Shown here: positions 52,666 to 63,617 of the stretch, piece after piece
Layout: the number at the start of each line of letters is the position of its first letter
Numbering within the stretch: position 1 is the stretch's first letter
Assembly (NCBI GenBank): GCA_945888375.1
Contig: CAMCZZ010000008.1
Span: 61,224 to 125,223, forward strand
Reading direction: 5' to 3'
Origin: Akkermansia muciniphila
GTDB lineage: Bacteria > Verrucomicrobiota > Verrucomicrobiia > Opitutales > Opitutaceae
Length of the DNA stretch: 64,000 nt
Notes under the pieces: generated by a model
What the model was told of the DNA's origin: nothing
Seen by the model: only the letters and a program-made list of their open reading frames with translations
The model's database searches: none
Program-made: the position numbers and the translations under genes

Positions 52666-54378
52666 TCAGGCCAGATCGGGCGGCACGGTGGAGATGGCCT
52701 CTTCCAGCGTGGTCAGGCCCTCCTTCACCTTCAACAGACTGTCCTGGTGAAGCGTTTTCATGCCGGCACGCATGGCGATGCGTTTCAGCTCGGCGGCCTC
52801 CATCCCCTTGTTGATGGCCTCGACCAGCTCGTTGTTGGTCACCATCAACTCGTGGATGCCGAGGCGGCCCTTGTAGCCGGTGGCGTTGCACTTCGGGCAG
52901 CCCTTGGGGCTGGCTTTGTAGATGGGGCCGGACCAGCCGATGGCGGCTTCGAACAGCTCGCGTTCGCGGCCCTGGGGCTCGTATTGCACGCGGCAGGTCT
53001 TGCAGACGCGGCGCATCAGGCGCTGGGCGCAGACGCAGAGCAGCGAGGAGCTGATCATGAAAGGCTCCACGCCCATGTCGGTGAGGCGGGCGACGGTGCT
53101 GGGGGCGTCGTTGGTGTGGAGGGTGGAGATGAGCAAATGGCCGGTGAGGGCGGCCTCGACGGCGATATTGGCGGTCTCCTTGTCGCGGATTTCGCCGACG
53201 AGGATGATGTCGGGGTCCTGTCGGAGGAAGGCGCGGAGGGCGGAGGCGAAGGTGAGGCCGATCTGCCGGTGCATCTGCATCTGGTTGATGCCGGCGAGGG
53301 TGTATTCAATGGGGTCCTCGGCGGTGCGGATGACGATGTCGGGAGCGTTGATCTCGCTGAGGGCGGAGTAGAGGGTCATGGACTTGCCCGAGCCGGTGGG
53401 GCCGCAGTGCAGGATCATGCCGTAGGGCTGGCGGATGCATTCGCGGTATTTGGCTAGGTTTTCCTCCGAAAAGCCGAGGGCAGGCAGGGGCAGGGTGGAC
53501 TTTTGCTTGTCGAGGATACGCATCACCACGCCCTCGCCGTGGTTAAGGGGGGCGGTGGAGACGCGCAGGTCGATGTCGATGGACTTCTTGGTGTAGTGCT
53601 TGAAGACGATGCGGCCGTCCTGGGGCAGGCGGCGCTCGGCGATGTTCAGATTGCACATGATCTTCAGGCGGGCGACGAGGGCGGGGCCGACCTTGCGGGG
53701 GACGCGGAGTTTTTCCTGGCAGACGCCGTCCACGCGATAGCGAACGATGACCTCTTTTTCCCACGGCTCGATATGGATGTCGGAGGTGCCGAGGTAGAAG
53801 GCGTCCTCGATGATGCGGTTGGCGAGTTGGACGATGGGAGCGGAGTCCTCGCTGACGTCGGATTCACCGGTGGCGTCCTCGCCGATGGTCCCGTATTCCT
53901 TGCCGATGGCGCCGATGACGTCGTCGAAGCCGGCGGGGCGGGACTTCTCGACCAGAAACTTATCGCGGATGTCTTTCTCGCGGGCGTAGAGGCGGACGAC
54001 GCGTTTGCCGCTGAGTTCGGCGACTTTCTGGGGGGTGGCGAGGTCGAAGGGGTTGGCGATCGCGAGCAGCAGGATATCGCCGACGTAGCCGACGGGCAGG
54101 CAGGTGTTCTCTTTGCAGAAATCCTCGGTGATGCGCTCGTAGGTGGCGGGGCTGGTGCGGAACTTGGCGGCGAAGAACGGGGCGAGGCGGTAAGCCTGGG
54201 CCTTGGCGACGAAAAGCTGGGTCGCGGAGATGTTGTGTTGTTCGCGCAGCAACCGGTCTAGATCGTCGCCGGAGATTTCTTCGGGGCGGGAAGAGATGGC
54301 TTGGACGGCGTCGGGCGCGAGGCGGCCCTGTTTCTCGAGTTGCTGGACGATTTGGAGCTGGAGTTTGCCGAGCGGCAT
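52666..54378 (-). CDS. gspE: Type II secretion/type IV pilus assembly ATPase (GspE/PilB family)
   Basis: Hexameric cytoplasmic motor for pilus or pseudopilus assembly. In the 570-aa protein an N-terminal MshEN-like domain (about 1-140) is followed by the ATPase: Walker A GPTGSGKS (326-333), Asp box with RTAEDPIEY, Walker [10 protein letters not shown] (391-399), His box [20 protein letters not shown], and the zinc motif CKTC..CPKC near 470-505. It stands with a small N-domain-like gene and without inner-membrane platform or secretin genes. The prepilin-like genes elsewhere in the window are natural clients; whether it is GspE or PilB cannot be settled. Confidence 0.93.
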   Translation of the reverse strand: MPLGKLQLQIVQQLEKQGRLAPDAVQAISSRPEEISGDDLDRLLREQHNISATQLFVAKAQAYRLAPFFAAKFRTSPATYERITEDFCKENTCLPVGYVGDILLLAIANPFDLATPQKVAELSGKRVVRLYAREKDIRDKFLVEKSRPAGFDDVIGAIGKEYGTIGEDATGESDVSEDSAPIVQLANRIIEDAFYLGTSDIHIEPWEKEVIVRYRVDGVCQEKLRVPRKVGPALVARLKIMCNLNIAERRLPQDGRIVFKHYTKKSIDIDLRVSTAPLNHGEGVVMRILDKQKSTLPLPALGFSEENLAKYRECIRQPYGMILHCGPTGSGKSMTLYSALSEINAPDIVIRTAEDPIEYTLAGINQMQMHRQIGLTFASALRAFLRQDPDIILVGEIRDKETANIAVEAALTGHLLISTLHTNDAPSTVARLTDMGVEPFMISSSLLCVCAQRLMRRVCKTCRVQYEPQGRERELFEAAIGWSGPIYKASPKGCPKCNATGYKGRLGIHELMVTNNELVEAINKGMEAAELKRIAMRAGMKTLHQDSLLKVKEGLTTLEEAISTVPPDLA

Positions 54379-54393
54379 GTTGCGGGGGATGGC

Positions 54394-54903
54394 TCAGGGC
54401 TTGGCTTTGGCGAGGCGTTCGAGGCATTCGGCGATGTCCTCGAGGGTGGCGGCATACCAGACGACCTGCCCGCCGACTTGCTTTTCCCAAAAGGTGCGGA
54501 CGGCGGGGCTGAGGTAGTATCCGGTGGCGATAAAAGTGAAGTCTTCGTCGCGATCGAAGGGCACGGTCCAAGTGGCCCAGCAGGCGGCGTGGTTGAGGCC
54601 GGACTTCAGTTCCTCGGAGCCATCGTAGGAGCGAAGGTCGATCAGGCCGACTTTGTGCTCGTCGGAGCAGTATTGAAGGATGTCCTCTTCCTTTATCACC
54701 TTCAGGTCGTAGGCGAGGACGCCGAGGAGGGTGCACTGGCGGGGGTTGCCGTTGGCGATGAGTTCGAGGAGTTTTTCGTTGGCGTTCTCGAGTTGATCGA
54801 TCGTGACGAGGTTGGCCTCGACCAGGCTGGCGCCGAGCAGGCGGTTGGCGCGCATCAGCAAGGACCGGATCTCAGCTGGGGAGGGGGTGGGGGCGGCGGC
54901 CAT
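54394..54903 (-). CDS. MshEN-like small protein beside the secretion ATPase
   Basis: The 169-aa product resembles the N-terminal domain of GspE/PilB-type ATPases: a helical LGASLVEANLVTIDQLENANEKLLE with following ..LLGVLAYDLKVIKEEDILQYC, then an alpha/beta part with FWEKQVGGQVVWYAATLEDIAECLERL. It ends 15 bp before the ATPase gene, so the two are likely coexpressed. In related ATPases such domains bind the inner-membrane platform or cyclic di-GMP; the residues for nucleotide binding (RLG..L...G pattern) are only partly matched here. Confidence 0.7.
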   Translation of the reverse strand: MAAAPTPSPAEIRSLLMRANRLLGASLVEANLVTIDQLENANEKLLELIANGNPRQCTLLGVLAYDLKVIKEEDILQYCSDEHKVGLIDLRSYDGSEELKSGLNHAACWATWTVPFDRDEDFTFIATGYYLSPAVRTFWEKQVGGQVVWYAATLEDIAECLERLAKAKP

Positions 54904-54941
54904 GCGTTGGAGGGGAGGAGAGTTAAAAAACTCCGGCTGCT

Positions 54942-55976
54942 TCAGGTGGCGGTGCGGGGGCGGGACATGGGGCGGGGTTTGCCCCCGTGTTTAATCACGC
55001 GGTCGCGCAGGGCGGTTTTGAAGGCGTCGAGGCCATCGCCGGTAAGACAGGAGATTTTCAGCACCTCGACTTTATACTTCTTTTTAAAGGTGGTGAGGTT
55101 TTTGCGGGCGGCGGGCAGGTCCATTTTATTGGCTACGACCACGCGCGGTTTTTTAAGCAGCTTTGGGTCGTAGGCCTTTAGTTCGGCGAGCAGCGTGGCG
55201 TAGTCTTGGCGCGGGTCGCGTTCGTCGGCGCCGGCCATATCGAGTAAAAACAGGAGAAGGGTGCAGCGTTCGATATGCCGGAGGAAGCGGTGGCCGAGGC
55301 CGCGGTTCTCACTGGCGCCGGCGATCAGGCCGGGGACGTCGGCGAGCAGCAGGCGGTCGTAGGATTCGGGGTATTCGATGACGCCGATCTGGGGGTGCAG
55401 GGTGGTAAAGGGGTAGGCGGCGGCCTTGGGGCGAGCCTTGGTGGTGGCGCGAGTCAGCGACGATTTGCCGGCGTTGGGGAAGCCGACTAGGCCGATGTCG
55501 GCGATCGATTTCAGGACGAGGCGGAAGTCTCCGGTCTCGCCCGGCAGACCGGGGAGGGCGGTGCGGGGGGCGCGGTTGGTGGAGGAACGGAAATGGGGGT
55601 TGCCCCAGCCGCCGTTGCCGCCGGCGCAGAGCACGACACGCTGGCCGTCTTCGATGATCTCGGCGACCACCGCGCCGTTATCCTCGTTGATCACGACGGT
55701 GCCGAGGGGCATGCGCAGGAAGGCGGATTTGCCCTCGCGGCCGTGGCAGTCCTTGCCTTGGCCGTGTTCGCCGCGTTCGGCCTTCCAGTGCGGCTTGTAT
55801 TTGTAGTCGATGAGGTTGTTGGTGTCGTCATCGCCCACGAGGATGACGTCGCCGCCGCGGCCGCCGTCGCCGCCATTCGGGCCGCCCCAGGGCTCGTATT
55901 TTTCGCGCCGGAAGGCCACGCAGCCGCGGCCGCCGTCGCCGGCTTTCACTTTAATCACGCACTCGTCGATGAACAT
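54942..55976 (-). CDS. obg: Obg family GTPase
   Basis: Ribosome-assembly GTPase. The 344-aa product starts with the glycine-rich Obg fold (GDGGRGCVAFRREKYEPWGG, GGRGGDVILVGD) and continues with the G domain: GFPNAGKSS (G1), DVPGLI (G3) and ANKMDL (G4). No C-terminal OCT domain beyond a basic tail (GGKPRPMSRPRTAT). rpmA and rplU, often next to obg, are not here. The start at 55976 has no ribosome-binding site. Confidence 0.95.
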   Translation of the reverse strand: MFIDECVIKVKAGDGGRGCVAFRREKYEPWGGPNGGDGGRGGDVILVGDDDTNNLIDYKYKPHWKAERGEHGQGKDCHGREGKSAFLRMPLGTVVINEDNGAVVAEIIEDGQRVVLCAGGNGGWGNPHFRSSTNRAPRTALPGLPGETGDFRLVLKSIADIGLVGFPNAGKSSLTRATTKARPKAAAYPFTTLHPQIGVIEYPESYDRLLLADVPGLIAGASENRGLGHRFLRHIERCTLLLFLLDMAGADERDPRQDYATLLAELKAYDPKLLKKPRVVVANKMDLPAARKNLTTFKKKYKVEVLKISCLTGDGLDAFKTALRDRVIKHGGKPRPMSRPRTAT

Positions 55977-56312
55977 TGGGGTAAAATGTAAAGGGACGGG
56001 CGGGGGCGTCGAATGTTAATCGCGGTATCCGGTTTTAGACGGATGAGCGCGTTTTTCGTGCTAAAATCCAGAGAGTGCAGGCTGAGCTGAGGATCGCCAA
56101 GCCCCCGAAACGCTCGTGGCGCAAGCGGGGGCAGCTTTCGAGTGCGCCCCGGGTCGGGCGAATAGGGGTGGGCGGCGAGCCAGTCCCCGGGTTGCGATCT
56201 TAAGTCGGGCCCGGACTTCCCGGCGGCAGTAGTCCAGGCCACCGGCTTGGTGGCGGAGGAAGCAGCTGGTTTCCGGTGAGGGCAGGGCCTGCTTTCCAGA
56301 AAGAGAGCCGGC
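55977..56312. other. 336-bp gap without a supported gene
   Basis: Upstream of obg and after mlaA. It includes a hairpin GCCCCCG / CGGGGGC (about 56098-56131) and a second GCCACC / GGTGGC (about 56238-56255). A 95-aa open frame on the minus strand (56242 to 55955) has no recognisable features and overlaps the obg start, so I do not call it. The obg promoter must be within this region. Confidence 0.6.
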
Positions 56313-57113
56313 TCAGCGAGCGGTCTCGGCGTCGCGGTAGCGGCGGTTGCCGTCGCGCAGGGAGACGTAGGGATCGATGGCGGCGTTCTTCATCTGGATG
56401 TAGAGGTCGAGCACGGCGGGCATCGTGCTCAGGGTGTCCGTCACGGTGATGGCGGTCTGCCACTCCCACTCCAGTTCACCGGCCCACTTGTGGTTGCCGA
56501 TGCGAATGTATTCCCAACCGGTGGGGGACACGACGGTATCGCCGAGGCGGCCTCCGAGGTCGCGCAGGCTGAAGCCGCCGAAAATCGGAATAATCAAGTA
56601 TGGGCCGTGAGGGACGCCGTAGAAGCCGAGGGTCTGGCCGAGGTCCTCGCGCGGAAGTTTGGCGATGTCGGGAATGGTGTCGGACTGGCGGATGAAGCCG
56701 CCCAGGCCGCCGAGGGTATTGACGGCGAACTTCTTTGTTTCGAGGCCGGCGCGGGTAAATTTGCCCTGAAGCACGCAGTTCACGAGGCGAACCGGGTAGC
56801 GGAGGTTGTCGTAGAAATTGCCGATGGCCTGGTTTACCGGTGGGCTAATGACCCGCTCGTAGCTTTTGACCATTGGGCGTAGGACCCGGGTGTAAGCGAC
56901 GTCGTTGAACTTGAAGATCACCCGGTTAAAACCTTCGAGTGGATCGGAGACGCTAACCGAGGCGTAGTCGCCATAGTCGTCCGTCAGATCGGGCGCTGCC
57001 CCGGTGCGCTCGTCGATCACGCGTGCGCTGGACGGAATTTGGGCGCGTGCGTTCTGGGCGAGTGCGACCCCGAGGGCGAGGGAGGCGAGCGCGAGGAGGC
57101 GGTGGTAGTTCAC
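56313..57113 (-). CDS. mlaA: MlaA-family outer-membrane lipid asymmetry protein
   Basis: Removes phospholipids from the outer leaflet of the outer membrane and passes them to periplasmic MlaC. The GTG at 57113, 17 bp after mlaC, gives 266 aa with a signal peptide ending near ALAQNARA. Family motifs are DPLEGFNRVIFKFND, PPVNQAIGNFYDNLRYPV and DLGQTLGFYGVPHGPYLIIP. No lipobox Cys is present, unlike the classical MlaA/VacJ lipoprotein; it may stay unlipidated or use another anchor. The MlaFEDB complex is not in the window. Confidence 0.9.
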   Translation of the reverse strand: MNYHRLLALASLALGVALAQNARAQIPSSARVIDERTGAAPDLTDDYGDYASVSVSDPLEGFNRVIFKFNDVAYTRVLRPMVKSYERVISPPVNQAIGNFYDNLRYPVRLVNCVLQGKFTRAGLETKKFAVNTLGGLGGFIRQSDTIPDIAKLPREDLGQTLGFYGVPHGPYLIIPIFGGFSLRDLGGRLGDTVVSPTGWEYIRIGNHKWAGELEWEWQTAITVTDTLSTMPAVLDLYIQMKNAAIDPYVSLRDGNRRYRDAETAR

Positions 57114-57130
57114 GGAGATGGCGGTAAGGG

Positions 57131-57745
57131 TCAGCGTGCGGAGGGTTCGGCGATTTTGGCGGAGAGCGTTTCGAGCAGGCCTTCGGCTCCGGACTTGCGC
57201 AGAATGGGTTCGAATTGGCCGCGGTAGTTGGCGATCAAGGATACCCCTTCGGCAACGACGTCGTAGACCCGCCAACGTGGGGGGACGGCGCCGGAGTCGA
57301 GCTCCAGGCGGTAAATGATGGAGTAGGTGTTGTTGGCGATGCGGATGACGGTGGGCACCTCCACGCGGCCGGCTTTCAGCTCGGTGGGTGCACCGTAAGT
57401 GATGTCAGGAGCGGTGTCGCCGGCGATGCGATCGGCGTAGGTGCGGATCACGAGTTTGCTGAAGAGGTGCTCCACTTGCTTGCGTTGCACCGGGCTGAAG
57501 TCGCGCCAGGCGGGGCCGACGGCGAGGCGGGTGGTGGTGGTGAAGGCGAAGTGTTTCTCCACCAAGGTGTCGAGTTGTGCGATCAGGTCGTCTTGCTTGG
57601 GGCGTTCGCGCAGGGCGGCGGAGACCTCGTCGATACCGTTGCCGAGGGCGGCGCGGGCCTCATCCACCGGGGCGGCGGGGGAGGCGAGGGCCGCCAGCAG
57701 GGCGGACAGGGTGAGGGTGGAGCGGAGCAGGCGGGCGAGAGACAT
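57131..57745 (-). CDS. mlaC: MlaC-family periplasmic phospholipid shuttle
   Basis: Carries phospholipid between MlaA and the inner-membrane complex. The 204-aa product (ATG at 57745; a longer frame starts at 57787) has a signal peptide (TLTLSALLAALASPAAP) and the family pattern AVGPAWRDFSPVQRKQVEHLFSKL, then YRLELDSGAVPPRWRVYDVVAEGVSLIANYRGQF. It is the first of the pair and its stop lies 17 bp before mlaA. The combination confirms the assignment of both. Confidence 0.93.
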   Translation of the reverse strand: MSLARLLRSTLTLSALLAALASPAAPVDEARAALGNGIDEVSAALRERPKQDDLIAQLDTLVEKHFAFTTTTRLAVGPAWRDFSPVQRKQVEHLFSKLVIRTYADRIAGDTAPDITYGAPTELKAGRVEVPTVIRIANNTYSIIYRLELDSGAVPPRWRVYDVVAEGVSLIANYRGQFEPILRKSGAEGLLETLSAKIAEPSAR

Positions 57746-57868
57746 GGCGGCGCTTTCTTGGAAAAGGGACCTTATCACCATTTCCAAGAAACAAAATAGG
57801 GCAACGTGTTCCGTGGATACCGTGCGTTGCGCTGAATGGCGGGCCGCAGGTGCTCTTTGGGGAAAAAT

Positions 57869-59332
57869 TTAACGTCGGCCGCTGCGGCTCTGCCAGTGCG
57901 CGCCGGGTTTGCCCTTGGGGGTGAACGGGGTGGGGGCGCGGTCTTTGAAACGTTGCTGGCCGCCGCTGCCTTTGCCGCCGGTGGTGCCGGGCAGCGGAGC
58001 GCCGGCCTCGCGCGGTTCGTGCCGCGGGGTCGGGCCGGTCGCGGAGAGGGGGCGGGCGGGAGCGCCATAGGGCGAGGCCGGTTGGCCGGAGGGGCCTGGG
58101 CCGCGGCCCCGGGAGTGGGGACGGGCGCCTCCACCGAAAGATCGTTGATCGCGCTGGCGGGGGTCCCGATCGCTCCGGGCCTCGCCTGGGGTGGCTGCGG
58201 TGGCCTTCGCCTTGTAGTCGAAGCCCTCGAGCTCGAGCTGGGGGATTTTGGCGTTGATGAATTTCTCGATCGCGCGGACCTCGCCAGTCTGGTCGGGAGA
58301 CATCAGGGTGAAGGCGTCGCCTTCGGCGGCGGCGCGACCGGTGCGTCCGATGCGATGCACATAATCATCGGGCGTGCCCGGTATGTCGTAGTTGATCACG
58401 TGGGTGACTCCCTCGACGTCGAGCCCGCGGGCGGCGATATCGGTGGCGACCATGACCTCGTAGCGGCCTTCCTTGAAACCGAGAAGGGCGTCTTTGCGCT
58501 GGCCTTGGCTGCGGTTGCCGTGGAGCACGGCGACCGAGTGCTGCTCGGCTTTAAGTTTTTTGGCGATTTTATCCGCGCCGTGTTTGGTGCGGGTGAAAAC
58601 GATCACGCTGCGAAAATCGGTCTTTTCCAGCAGGGCGAGCAAAAGGGGGAACTTCAGGTGCATGGGCACCGGATAGATCGCGTGGGTGACGCTCTCGTTG
58701 ACCGAGCGCTGGCGTCCGATACTCACTCTGGCGGGGTCTTTCAGCGCAAAGCGGGCGACGGCCTCGATCTCGGGTGGCACGGTGGCGGAGAAGAACAGGG
58801 TCTGCCGCTTGGGCGGGCACATCGCGACGATCTTTTTGACGTCGTTGATAAAGCCCATGTCCAGCATGCGGTCGACCTCGTCGAGCACGAGGATTTCCAG
58901 GCGGTCGAGTCGGAGGGCCCGTTCCTGCAGGAAGTCCATCAGGCGGCCGACCGTGGCTACGACGATATCGGCCCCGGCGCGGACGTCGGAGCGTTGTTTG
59001 CCGTAGCCCACGCCGCCATGCAGCAGGGCGCGTTTGAGGTCGGTGAATTTGCCAAACTCGGCGAAGGATTCGTCCACCTGGGCGGCGAGTTCGCGGGTGG
59101 GCTCCAGCACGAGCACGCGGGGGCCAGCGGCCTGGTGGGGCCCGAGGCGGTTGAGGATGGGCAGGGCGAAGGCGGCGGTTTTGCCCGTGCCGGTCTGGGC
59201 CGAGGCGATCAGATCGCGACCGGTCAAAACGATGGGAATAGCCTGTTCCTGGATGGGCGAGGGGGCGGTGTAGCCTTTGGCGGCGACGGCGCGGACGATG
59301 CTGGAATGGAGGCCTAGTTTTGCGAACGGCAT
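57869..59332 (-). CDS. DEAD-box RNA helicase, RhlE-like, with DEVD motif
   Basis: ATP-dependent RNA helicase of 487 aa. Motifs: Q motif SPIQEQAIP, motif I AQTGTGKT, Ia PTRELAAQ, motif II DEVD (151-154) instead of DEAD, III SAT, V ARGLDVEGV and VI HRIGRTGR. The C-terminal 110 residues are Arg/Gly/Pro rich and disordered, ending in a basic RSGRR, as in RhlE relatives involved in RNA turnover or cold adaptation. It is divergent from the fusion gene with a 107-bp promoter region between them. Confidence 0.92.
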   Translation of the reverse strand: MPFAKLGLHSSIVRAVAAKGYTAPSPIQEQAIPIVLTGRDLIASAQTGTGKTAAFALPILNRLGPHQAAGPRVLVLEPTRELAAQVDESFAEFGKFTDLKRALLHGGVGYGKQRSDVRAGADIVVATVGRLMDFLQERALRLDRLEILVLDEVDRMLDMGFINDVKKIVAMCPPKRQTLFFSATVPPEIEAVARFALKDPARVSIGRQRSVNESVTHAIYPVPMHLKFPLLLALLEKTDFRSVIVFTRTKHGADKIAKKLKAEQHSVAVLHGNRSQGQRKDALLGFKEGRYEVMVATDIAARGLDVEGVTHVINYDIPGTPDDYVHRIGRTGRAAAEGDAFTLMSPDQTGEVRAIEKFINAKIPQLELEGFDYKAKATAATPGEARSDRDPRQRDQRSFGGGARPHSRGRGPGPSGQPASPYGAPARPLSATGPTPRHEPREAGAPLPGTTGGKGSGGQQRFKDRAPTPFTPKGKPGAHWQSRSGRR

Positions 59333-59439
59333 GGAGAATTGCCGTCGGGCGGGGCGCCGAACGCGAGGGAAAACGCCCTCGGACCCTTGTGGCCGCTTAT
59401 TGGGCTGGACGCTGGCGCGCCGTCGCCAAACGTGCCGGC

Positions 59440-60558
59440 ATGATCCGTGTATTCGTTTCCGGTTGCTATGACATCATCCATGCCGGCCACGTGCAATTTT
59501 TCCGCGAGGCGCGTGCGCTCGGCGATCACCTGACGGTGAGCTTCGCCTCCAGCGAGGTGCTCTGGATCCACAAGCGCCGCCGCAGCTCCCTGCCCGACGA
59601 GCACAAACAGGCGCTCATCGCGGCGCTCGGCTGCGTGGACGACGTGGTGGTGGGGCGCGGTCTCGACGAGGGCATCGACTTCCGCGAGGATTTCCTGCGT
59701 GTCCGGCCGCAAATCCTGGCGGTGACTGAGGATGATAAATATACGCCTTTGAAAGAAGCCCTATGCGCCGAGGTGGGGGCGAAATATGTGCGGCTCCCGA
59801 AGACCCCGCCGCAGTTCGCGCCGATCTCGACCAGTGAGATCGTGCGCTGGATCAAAGCCCCCGGTGAGGCGCCCTTGCGGGTCGATTTTGGTGGCGGTTG
59901 GCTGGACGTGCCGGCCTATGCGCGGCCCGGTGCCTTCGTGGTGAATTGCGCGATCTCGCCGACCGTCTCGCTGCGCGAGTGGGGTTACGAGCGCAATGCC
60001 GGCCTCGGTGGCAGCGGTGCGTGGGCGCTGTTGAACGGCAAGAATGGGGTAGGATCCGAGCTCGACCTGGGCGTGGGCTGGCAAGATCCCGCGGTGATCG
60101 GCGAGACCGGGTTGTGCGTCTGGCACAGCGGTGCGCGTCCTCTACTGGAGGTGAAGACCTCGGGCGAGTTTTTGCGGGGCCGCATGGCGATCTATTGGAC
60201 CGGTTCTTCCCATCATACGCCTGGCAACGTCGGCAAGGCCCGCGATTACGACGCCATCGTCCGGGCGGGGGCTATGGCACGGGACGCGGTTTGGACGAGC
60301 TCCATCGAAACCCTCGCGCGGGCCGTGCAGACCTCTTATGCGATGCAGATCGGAGAAGGTATGCAGCCCTTGCCTGGTGATCCGGCGGCTGATCTGGCCG
60401 TGCTCGGTGGCGTTGCTCCGCTGGCTTGGAAATACTGCGGCGGCGGGCATGGCGGCTATGCGCTTTACCTCTGCCGGGATGCCGCCGAGCGGGAGCGTTT
60501 ATGCGCCCGGCCGGGTTTCCGCCCGATCGAGCCGTATCTGATGCCGCAGGGTGTTTAG
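59440..60558 (+). CDS. Nucleotidyltransferase-GHMP kinase fusion protein
   Basis: The 372-aa product combines two enzyme types. Residues 1-140 are a cytidylyl-/adenylyltransferase of the TagD/RfaE2 type: CYDIIHAGHVQFF with HxGH at 14-17 and the late ISTSEI at 129-134. Residues 145-372 show GHMP-kinase signatures: PLRVDFGGGWLDVP (145-158), the ATP loop GLGGSGAW (188-195) and the C-terminal CGGGHGGYAL (333-342). The likely role is to phosphorylate a sugar or alcohol and then activate it with a nucleotide, analogous in logic but not in sequence to HldE (PfkB kinase plus transferase). The substrate is unknown. At about 228 aa the kinase is shorter than usual (300 or more). Confidence 0.85.
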   Translation: MIRVFVSGCYDIIHAGHVQFFREARALGDHLTVSFASSEVLWIHKRRRSSLPDEHKQALIAALGCVDDVVVGRGLDEGIDFREDFLRVRPQILAVTEDDKYTPLKEALCAEVGAKYVRLPKTPPQFAPISTSEIVRWIKAPGEAPLRVDFGGGWLDVPAYARPGAFVVNCAISPTVSLREWGYERNAGLGGSGAWALLNGKNGVGSELDLGVGWQDPAVIGETGLCVWHSGARPLLEVKTSGEFLRGRMAIYWTGSSHHTPGNVGKARDYDAIVRAGAMARDAVWTSSIETLARAVQTSYAMQIGEGMQPLPGDPAADLAVLGGVAPLAWKYCGGGHGGYALYLCRDAAERERLCARPGFRPIEPYLMPQGV

Positions 60559-60614
60559 GCGGTTTTTGTTTTTTGTTCTCTGCTTTCCTCGGGTGTATCG
60601 GCACGCTCGGGTTT

Positions 60615-62396
<1,782 letters not shown>

Positions 62397-62710
62397 TTTC
62401 GGCATCATTACCGAGTCTTCGGTCGTCTCACGCCGGCCTCTCTTTGGAAGCAGTTTGCATCCGGGGGGGCCGGAAACCCTCTGGATCATAAGGTCGGGGC
62501 GGCTGGGAGTGCCCACTTAGGAATACGCCCTATACCGAATTTATGGCGGGTTAGATTTATAAACCATTTCAGACAAAGTTGTTATCGGAGGTTAATGGCT
62601 GGTTCCCGATTAGATATCTCAGCACTGGTAATGAGCGATTATGTCAATGAGGTGTGCGCTGACTGGCATTGGTTAAAGCGGGGTCAGGTGTTTTGCTAGA
62701 ATACCCCTTT
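62397..62710. other. 314-bp gap without a supported gene
   Basis: The base composition becomes more AT-rich after about 62520. I see no clear promoter, terminator or small gene. The 3' end of the helicase transcript and the start of the prepilin-like unit must lie here. Confidence 0.5.
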
Positions 62711-63493
62711 ATGACCCTAAAGCGTTTCCCCTGCCCAGGACGTCCGCCGATTCGTGTATCTGGTTTCACCCTGATCGAACTGCTCACCGTCATCGCGATC
62801 ATCGGCATCCTCGCCGCGATCATCATCCCCACGGTCGGCAAAGTGCGCGACAAGGCCAAGTCCATCGACTGCGCCAACCGCATCCGTTCGTGGGCGGTCG
62901 CGGTCAACCTTTATGCGGCCGAGAACAAAAGTCGCTACGTGATCAAGGACACCAATGGCACTTTGTGGTGCCAGATTAGCACTAACAACACCGGTGGCAT
63001 CTACATCCCTTACTTCTCAAAAGGGGCGACCAGAACTTACGATCGCACCCTGATGTCCTGTCCCAGCGGGCAGGGGCAGACCGAATACGATGCGGCCACG
63101 TCTGGAGGCACCAATACGCCGACGTATTTTGCTTATGCGATCGCGCAGCCGCACACCAACGGCGTCACGATCAAGGAATCCAACGGGATCTTTGTTCCTA
63201 TCGGTAAGGCGCGTCAGCCCTCACGCACCATTCTCTTCATTGAGCGTTCCTACCAAAACGGTGGCAGTGGCGGTGCCTTCGACACGGGCGCCAATGCCAC
63301 CATCTGCAAGGAAGGTTCCCAGATTTCAGCCGGCTATCAGGCCTACACCCGCCATAACAAGCGCATCCACACGGCCTTCCTCGATGGTCACGTTAAGGGC
63401 ATGGCCTGGGAAGATATCGACCCTAATTCTTCCCTGACCAAAGGCTCCGGACGTTCTGCTGGTTTCAACGAAGACTGGTTGAAGCTCGATTAA
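62711..63493 (+). CDS. Prepilin-type secreted protein with H-X9-DG C-terminus
   Basis: The 260-aa product (ATG at 62711) has a type IV prepilin leader: VSG^FTLIELLTVIAIIGIL, with cleavage after Gly18 and Glu23 at position +5. The C-terminal part has RHNKRIHTAFLDGHVKG, where His and Asp-Gly fit the H-X9-DG spacing typical of the large planctomycete/verrucomicrobial family of prepilin-like proteins. Such proteins are believed to be exported by type II-like systems. It is followed by the surface protein gene, which may be cotranscribed. Confidence 0.9.
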   Translation: MTLKRFPCPGRPPIRVSGFTLIELLTVIAIIGILAAIIIPTVGKVRDKAKSIDCANRIRSWAVAVNLYAAENKSRYVIKDTNGTLWCQISTNNTGGIYIPYFSKGATRTYDRTLMSCPSGQGQTEYDAATSGGTNTPTYFAYAIAQPHTNGVTIKESNGIFVPIGKARQPSRTILFIERSYQNGGSGGAFDTGANATICKEGSQISAGYQAYTRHNKRIHTAFLDGHVKGMAWEDIDPNSSLTKGSGRSAGFNEDWLKLD

Positions 63494-63617
63494 CGTCTTA
63501 TGTCTCTGATTTGCCCTTTTCAAGCGGCCGAACGCTTGGGGTCTGATCTTTTGTAAAACTGTCAATTTTAGATTCCCTTCATCCCGTATAACTTTCTCAG
63601 ACCCCTGCAATATACCT

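Noticed and set aside
55955..56242. 95-aa minus-strand open frame upstream of obg
   Set aside because: Overlaps the obg start, has no recognisable features, and its composition is that of a random GC-rich frame.
56200..56300. Stretches GGAGGAAGCAGC and, on the other strand, GGGAAGTCCGGGC recalling SRP RNA and RNase P RNA
   Set aside because: The neighbouring conserved parts (GTCAG before CCGGAAGG, and ACAGAAA with the long P4 partner) are missing, so the resemblance is taken as chance.
57836..59317. 493-aa plus-strand frame opposite the RhlE-like gene
   Set aside because: Antisense shadow with no recognisable domain.
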